From: CALRGL01 sp964374035
GTDB lineage: Bacteria > Patescibacteriota > Patescibacteriia > UBA9934 > GWF2-40-263
Direction: 5' to 3'
Assembly (NCBI GenBank): GCA_964374035.1
Contig: CAYJWY010000011.1
Location: forward strand, 1 to 24,970
Length of the DNA: 24,970 bases
How positions within the stretch are numbered: the stretch's first letter is position 1; each line of letters starts with the position of its first letter. This document shows positions 21,251 to 24,970 of the stretch, piece after piece. The notes below the pieces were generated by a model. That model saw nothing but the letters and a program-made list of their open reading frames with translations, was not told where the DNA came from and did not search any database. The position numbers and the translations under genes are program-made.

Positions 21251-22033
21251 ATGGCTCGCCTTGCAACCCTCACCAAGGGTATCTGGGAACAGTTCGAGCG
21301 CAACCTGTCAGCGCAGGGACTCAGCGCTGAGGACGTGGTCAAGCTCAACACTGATCCCACGATCCTCAGTACGATGTTCGCCTGCATGCGCGAACAGCCG
21401 ACGTTCAAGCTGATCCATGGAGTCTTCAACTCCATTACGAACATCCTCAAGTCCCTCGCGCTTCGGTGTGCGGACAAGGGTATTGCTCTGTCGAAGTTCA
21501 CCTGGGTTGGAGGTGAGACGTGCCCCTTCGCGTTCACCGACGACCCCGAGATGGTCGTCGTCCTTGACATCACCCTCGACACCCTCCATTCGACGGTCGA
21601 CTTCGCCTGGGACTGGACCTGCGACGGTCAGGACGCCAACTGGCGTTGGGAGGGCATGCTCTCCGACCCGTCCAAGCTCCGCCTCCTTGAGGGCTCCGAT
21701 GCCTTCGTGCCCTACATTCTCCGGTGGCGACGCATCAAGCTGAACACCGACATCGGCAAGAAACCGATGGATGTGCGCAATCCGCAGGCCTCGCCCGGCG
21801 TCGCTCTCCTGTTCGTCGCCGCCCAGCATCCGCAGCGGGTCAAGGTTATCGACTACAAGACGAAGTTCGGCTGGTACCTGCCTGGTCTCCAGTGCACGGT
21901 CCCGGGCAACGACGTGTGGCAGGACGTGCCGTACGTCGACTTCGATCGCGTCCATCGTGAGGTGCGCCTGGACACCAGCGGGTGCTACGGCGGCGATAGC
22001 TGCCTCGTGGCGGTTCCCGTCTTCAGGGAGTAA
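21251..22033 (+). CDS. Uncharacterised 260-aa GC-rich protein
   Basis: I do not recognise this family. From ATG 21251 the product has 260 residues, starting MARLATLTKGIWEQFERNLS. No signal peptide or membrane segment; tryptophans in FAWDWTCDGQDANWRWEG and scattered cysteines are notable. It is a self-contained unit: TTGACT-17-TATCTT promoter, AAGGAGG site, and a terminator at 22062. Codons are GC-rich at the third position, unlike the ribosomal genes. The same expression layout is seen at 85-987, which suggests a class of separately controlled genes. An antisense open frame on the other strand lacks these signals. Coding is likely; function unknown. Confidence 0.82.
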   Translation: MARLATLTKGIWEQFERNLSAQGLSAEDVVKLNTDPTILSTMFACMREQPTFKLIHGVFNSITNILKSLALRCADKGIALSKFTWVGGETCPFAFTDDPEMVVVLDITLDTLHSTVDFAWDWTCDGQDANWRWEGMLSDPSKLRLLEGSDAFVPYILRWRRIKLNTDIGKKPMDVRNPQASPGVALLFVAAQHPQRVKVIDYKTKFGWYLPGLQCTVPGNDVWQDVPYVDFDRVHREVRLDTSGCYGGDSCLVAVPVFRE

Positions 22034-22061
22034 GCGTTTGGGGCTCGGCAACTTGTCACTT

Positions 22062-22098
22062 AAGAGCCTTGGATCCTTGATCCTTGGCTCTCTTTTTT
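22062..22098 (+). terminator. Terminator after the second orphan gene
   Basis: AAGAGCC (22062-22068) pairs with GGCTCT (22086-22091); an inner GGATC/GATCC pair is separated by a T-T/T-T internal loop; six T follow. It lies about 29 bases after the stop. Confidence 0.82.
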
Positions 22099-22103
22099 GT
22101 TTC

Positions 22104-22132
22104 TTGCAAATTCATCTCTCGAACGGTATCAT
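22104..22132 (+). promoter_or_regulatory. Promoter of the nucleotidyltransferase gene
   Basis: TTGCAA at 22104-22109, 17 bp, TATCAT at 22127-22132. The start near 22139 leaves about seven bases before the ATG at 22146. Confidence 0.75.
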
Positions 22133-22145
22133 TTCTCTAGTTTTT

Positions 22146-22433
22146 ATGGATATTCAAAAGACGATTCGAGCGGTGGCGAAGCAAACAAAAGCTGAATTAC
22201 TAGCTGGTTATCGGGTTGTCCTTTTTGGTTCATGGGCAGAGGGGACGGCTCGGCCTGGCTCCGACATTGACATTGGAATTGTTGGGGAGCAGCCGCTTTC
22301 TAAACGAGTTCTGGTGAGTATTCGAGAATGCATTGATGATCTGCCCACACTTCGAAAGGTTGATATTGTTGATCTGGCATCCGTTTCAGAACGCTTTCGA
22401 ACTCGCGCAATGAAATACGCAAAACCATTATGA
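22146..22433 (+). CDS. MNT-type minimal nucleotidyltransferase (antitoxin-like)
   Basis: The 95-residue product is a minimal nucleotidyltransferase of the DNA polymerase beta superfamily: GSWAEGTARPGSDIDIGIVG (about residues 30-49) contains the GS-x10-DxD metal site, and KVDIVDL carries the third Asp. In MNT-HEPN (MntA-HepT) toxin-antitoxin systems this enzyme modifies and silences the HEPN RNase encoded next to it. Here the next frame, ATG 22430, overlaps the stop as ATGA but ends after 11 codons. So the enzyme appears to have lost its partner. ATG 22146 is supported by the promoter seven bases upstream and T at -1; a longer frame back to 21771 runs over the orphan gene and is spurious. Confidence 0.88.
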   Translation: MDIQKTIRAVAKQTKAELLAGYRVVLFGSWAEGTARPGSDIDIGIVGEQPLSKRVLVSIRECIDDLPTLRKVDIVDLASVSERFRTRAMKYAKPL

Positions 22434-22465
22434 ACGAACGCATTGAATCACTGTCGAACGTTTAG
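22430..22465 (+). pseudogene. Remnant start of a HEPN partner gene (11 codons)
   Basis: ATG 22430 overlaps the nucleotidyltransferase stop (ATGA) and reads MNERIESLSNV before TAG at 22463. This resembles the beginning of HI0074-type HEPN partners (RLxxL helix) but is too short to make certain. The asnS ATG follows eight bases later, so the gene body was probably deleted. Remnant call is inference. Confidence 0.5.
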
Positions 22466-22473
22466 TTATCTTT

Positions 22474-23793
22474 ATGCAAGTCACAGAAATTGGTGCGCAC
22501 GTTTCACAGGAAATTGAACTAAAGGGTTGGGCTTATAATTTCCGTTCCAGCGGAAAAATTTTCTTTTTGCAGTTCCGTGACGGGTCTGGGCGTGTGCAGA
22601 TTGTATACTCGAAGGCGGATCTAGCGGAGGATCAGTGGGAGGCACTGCAGTCCATTCGACTTGAGTCGTCCGTTGTTGTTCGCGGCGTGGTCAAAGAAGA
22701 TGCGCGTTCACCATCCGGTTTCGAGCTCGACGGGCGATCGTTTTCGATCATTCAACTTGCGCCGGAAGATTATCCGATTGGAAAGAAAGAACATGGTCCT
22801 GAGTTTCTTCTTGACAATCGTCATCTTTGGTTGCGTTCGGAACGACAGTGGGCGATCATGCGCGTGCGCAATACGATTATCAATGCAACGTACGCCTACT
22901 TGAACGAGAACGGTTTTGTAAAATTTGATACACCGATTTTGACACCGACCGCGTGTGAGGGAACAACCGAATTGTTCGAGATCGATTATTTTGAGAAGGA
23001 GGGGCCGGGGGCCGGGGACCAGGGGCCGTCGAAGGCTTATCTCGCGCAATCCGGCCAGCTCTATCTCGAAGCTGGCATCATGGCGCTTGGTCGATGCTTC
23101 GACTTTGGTCCGGTCTTTCGCGCAGAGAAGTCGAAGACGCGACGACATCTCACCGAGTTTTGGATGATGGATGCGGAAGCGGCGTTTGCGGATCACAATG
23201 ACAACATGCATACACAAGAAGCGTTGATCATCCGTATCGTGAAGGATGTGCTTGAGAAGAATGCGTCGGAGCTGAAGATTCTCGAGCGCGATGTTGAGCC
23301 GCTTAAAAAAGTTCAAGGTCCATTCGTTCGCATGACGCATACGCAAGCCATCGCGAAATTGCGTGAGCTTGGAAGCGACATCGGCGAGCGCGACGACCTG
23401 GGTGCCGATGACGAAACGATGTTGACACAGCAGTACGATCAGCCAATCTTCATTGAGAAGTATCCAGTTGAGATCAAGGCCTTCTACATGAAGCGCGATC
23501 CTGCCGACCCAGCGTTTGCGCTCAATAGCGACTTGCTCGCCCCAGAAGGTTACGGGGAGATTATCGGCGGCTCACAGCGTGAGGACGATCTTGATCTACT
23601 CGTCGCGCGCATTAAGGAGCACAACCTTCCGATGGAAGCCTTCGAGTGGTACCTGGATCTCAGACGCTACGGCTCCGTACCACACTCCGGCTTCGGCTAC
23701 GGCCTCGAGCGCATTGTCGCCTGGATCTGCGGCCTGCACCATGTGCGCGAGACCATCCCGTTTCCTCGAATGATTAACCGACTTACGCCATAG
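22474..23793 (+). CDS. asnS: Asparaginyl-tRNA synthetase with repeat-derived insertion
   Basis: AsnRS charges tRNA-Asn with asparagine (EC 6.1.1.22). The 439-residue product has the N-terminal OB anticodon domain (IELKGWAYNFRSSGKIFFLQ) and the class II catalytic core: LAQSGQLYLEAGIMA, motif 2 FRAEKSKTRRHLTEF (215-229), LLAPEGYGEIIGGSQRED, and motif 3 GYGLERIVAW (E412, R413). The SGQLYLEA and KTRRHLTE wording favours AsnRS over AspRS. Residues 176-185, EGPGAGDQGP, are encoded by a copy of the GC-rich dispersed repeat (22999-23028), between EIDYFEK and SKAYLAQSGQ, where normal AsnRS runs directly. The insertion keeps the frame. Start ATG 22474 follows the HEPN remnant, T at -1. Confidence 0.95.
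   Translation: MQVTEIGAHVSQEIELKGWAYNFRSSGKIFFLQFRDGSGRVQIVYSKADLAEDQWEALQSIRLESSVVVRGVVKEDARSPSGFELDGRSFSIIQLAPEDYPIGKKEHGPEFLLDNRHLWLRSERQWAIMRVRNTIINATYAYLNENGFVKFDTPILTPTACEGTTELFEIDYFEKEGPGAGDQGPSKAYLAQSGQLYLEAGIMALGRCFDFGPVFRAEKSKTRRHLTEFWMMDAEAAFADHNDNMHTQEALIIRIVKDVLEKNASELKILERDVEPLKKVQGPFVRMTHTQAIAKLRELGSDIGERDDLGADDETMLTQQYDQPIFIEKYPVEIKAFYMKRDPADPAFALNSDLLAPEGYGEIIGGSQREDDLDLLVARIKEHNLPMEAFEWYLDLRRYGSVPHSGFGYGLERIVAWICGLHHVRETIPFPRMINRLTP
22999..23028 (+). repeat. GC-rich dispersed repeat arm inside asnS, copy 3
   Basis: GAGGGGCCGGGGGCCGGGGA, then CCAGGGGCCG, the same wording as the arms at 7684-7762 and 20265-20340, but present once and without the opposite arm. It is 30 bp, a multiple of three, and adds ten residues to AsnRS. 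Confidence 0.8.
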
Positions 23794-23795
23794 TT

Positions 23796-24970
23796 ATGTT
23801 GGACAAATTATTTATCGGCCTCTTTGTCCTTCTTGGCACCGCTGTCATCGCCGTTGTGATATTTGTTGCTTACCCTCAAGAGGTGTCAAAGATTTTACCA
23901 TTGGTCGAAGACACTACGATGTCGACCTTATCAGGATCGTCGACACCAAAGGAAGAGTCAAGAATAAGTGCTATTTCAACAGCTGATTCTGGAACAGCCT
24001 TTATCTATCAAAAACAATCCGTGTCCGACCGCGGAACGGCAGAGTGGGCGAATGATGACGTGGTGTTGACGGAACTCCTCAGCTATAACCTAACGACAAA
24101 GGAAACAAAGAACTTTGCGACGATTTTTGTCCCTTCTCAACGCGGATCTATTTTCACCAACATCTTCGGTCGAGACTTGCTTATTCATCGCTACAGCGAT
24201 ACAGGTGATGCTATTGTGTCGCAAGATGGACAGGTTGAAGAGATCCCGCAAACGTTGGCAAAAATTCGTTCAGAAAATGGAAAGTGGGAAGTTCAATTCT
24301 CACACGAAGAGCCGGTGTTCACGCTTGTCGATCGTTCAACGGGCACGACGCGTCGATTGGATGCGCCGATGTACGAAAAAAAAATATTGATTCCAAGCGA
24401 TATCAATAACGAAGGAACAGAGATAGTGTTTCACTCGGCTGATCCAGAAGTATTCTTGAATGACATGTCGACGTGGATTTACAATCTTAAGACCAAGACT
24501 CTTCAAGATCTCTCGATGCTTTCTTCTCTGAAGGATATTCTCATAAGAGAAGGATTCGATGGCGAGAATACAACGAATACGCTGAAGGATCTGGGTGATA
24601 AAATATTCTCCTGGAATTACGACGTCGACCATAAGACCATCGTCCTCACTGTTTCAGGAATTCAGCCAGCGCAAGGGCCAGGCATGATCGACACGGAACC
24701 TGCCGGACCTTCGCGCGTGTATCTCATCGACATCACAACAGACACGAGTCGTCTTGCAATGGAAAACGAATTTTTCTACATTGCAGAGGCTCAATTGAGT
24801 CCGGATGGCACTGCTCTTGCTTACGGTTTCACTGTAAACCCGGATCGCATTTGGGTTACTAAGATCGGGGTGCGAGCTGAAAACAAAGACGCAATCATCT
24901 CGGGAAAATTGTTGGATTGGGTCGACTCCATACTCGTTGTACAGCGCGACCAAGATCTTCTTCTTTACGA
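23796..24970 (+). CDS. Membrane-anchored propeller-like protein, partial (runs off the window)
   Basis: The frame opens at ATG 23796 and stays open for 391 codons to the last base, so the gene is truncated by the window edge. Residues ~5-26 (LFIGLFVLLGTAVIAVVIFV) form one transmembrane helix near the N-terminus, short cytoplasmic side first, so the rest is probably extracellular. A Ser/Thr-rich linker follows, then beta-rich sequence with short repeats. AEAQLSPDGTALAYGF (about residue 330) matches the PD40/TolB-like beta-propeller motif (SPDGxxxAF). Function unknown; possibly a surface binding protein. It starts two bases after the asnS stop, T at -1. Confidence 0.85.
   Translation, partial: MLDKLFIGLFVLLGTAVIAVVIFVAYPQEVSKILPLVEDTTMSTLSGSSTPKEESRISAISTADSGTAFIYQKQSVSDRGTAEWANDDVVLTELLSYNLTTKETKNFATIFVPSQRGSIFTNIFGRDLLIHRYSDTGDAIVSQDGQVEEIPQTLAKIRSENGKWEVQFSHEEPVFTLVDRSTGTTRRLDAPMYEKKILIPSDINNEGTEIVFHSADPEVFLNDMSTWIYNLKTKTLQDLSMLSSLKDILIREGFDGENTTNTLKDLGDKIFSWNYDVDHKTIVLTVSGIQPAQGPGMIDTEPAGPSRVYLIDITTDTSRLAMENEFFYIAEAQLSPDGTALAYGFTVNPDRIWVTKIGVRAENKDAIISGKLLDWVDSILVVQRDQDLLLY

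Overview
The window looks like a chromosomal scaffold from a Candidate Phyla Radiation (Patescibacteria) bacterium, probably Parcubacteria-like. Reasons: a compact, fully co-oriented ribosomal cluster that goes directly from rpsE to rplO with no rpmD (uL30 is known to be missing from CPR bacteria), a zinc-type S14, almost no Shine-Dalgarno sites before the ribosomal genes, and low-complexity extensions on S5 and L23. The lineage is inferred from layout and family knowledge, not from a search. All convincing genes lie on the + strand.

Layout. (1) 1-1030: an unrecognised GC-rich gene with a strong Shine-Dalgarno and its own terminator. (2) 1050-1905: a Fic toxin-antitoxin module whose toxin frame carries one internal amber codon. 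(3) 1920-5230: a str-type operon, rpsL-rpsG-fusA, with period-8 TCAC repeats in both gaps. (4) 5290-5848: an acidic protein with a Phd-like N-terminus behind a near-leaderless promoter. (5) 5927-7325: tuf with a long leader and a terminator. (6) 7344-18080: the S10/spc cluster, rpsJ to secY, broken only by a 313-bp non-coding stretch of hairpins between rpsJ and rplC, and closed by a terminator. (7) 18122-21132: adk with its own promoter, then map, ruvX and recO; map is cut by a 100-N scaffold gap with a misassembled duplication on its right side. (8) 21129-22098: a second unrecognised GC-rich gene with promoter, Shine-Dalgarno and terminator. (9) 22104-22465: an MNT-type nucleotidyltransferase followed by a HEPN-like gene reduced to 11 codons. 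(10) 22474-24970: asnS with an in-frame insertion made of a dispersed GC-rich repeat, then the start of a membrane-anchored propeller-like protein that runs off the window.

How it fits together. Most genes serve translation (ribosomal proteins, EF-Tu, EF-G, AsnRS), protein export (SecY), N-terminal methionine removal (Map) or nucleotide balance (Adk). RuvX and RecO add RNA/DNA maintenance. Interspersed are remnants of two toxin-antitoxin modules, two orphan genes with a different expression style, and three families of dispersed repeats.

The most striking global signal is translational. 35 of the 38 starts I assign have T immediately before the start codon, generally without a Shine-Dalgarno, and four monocistronic-type promoters plus the rpsL promoter sit so close to the ATG that leaders would be about 3-11 nt. 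The two orphan genes are the opposite: a strong GGAGG and no -1 T, with a clear long leader for the one at 21251.
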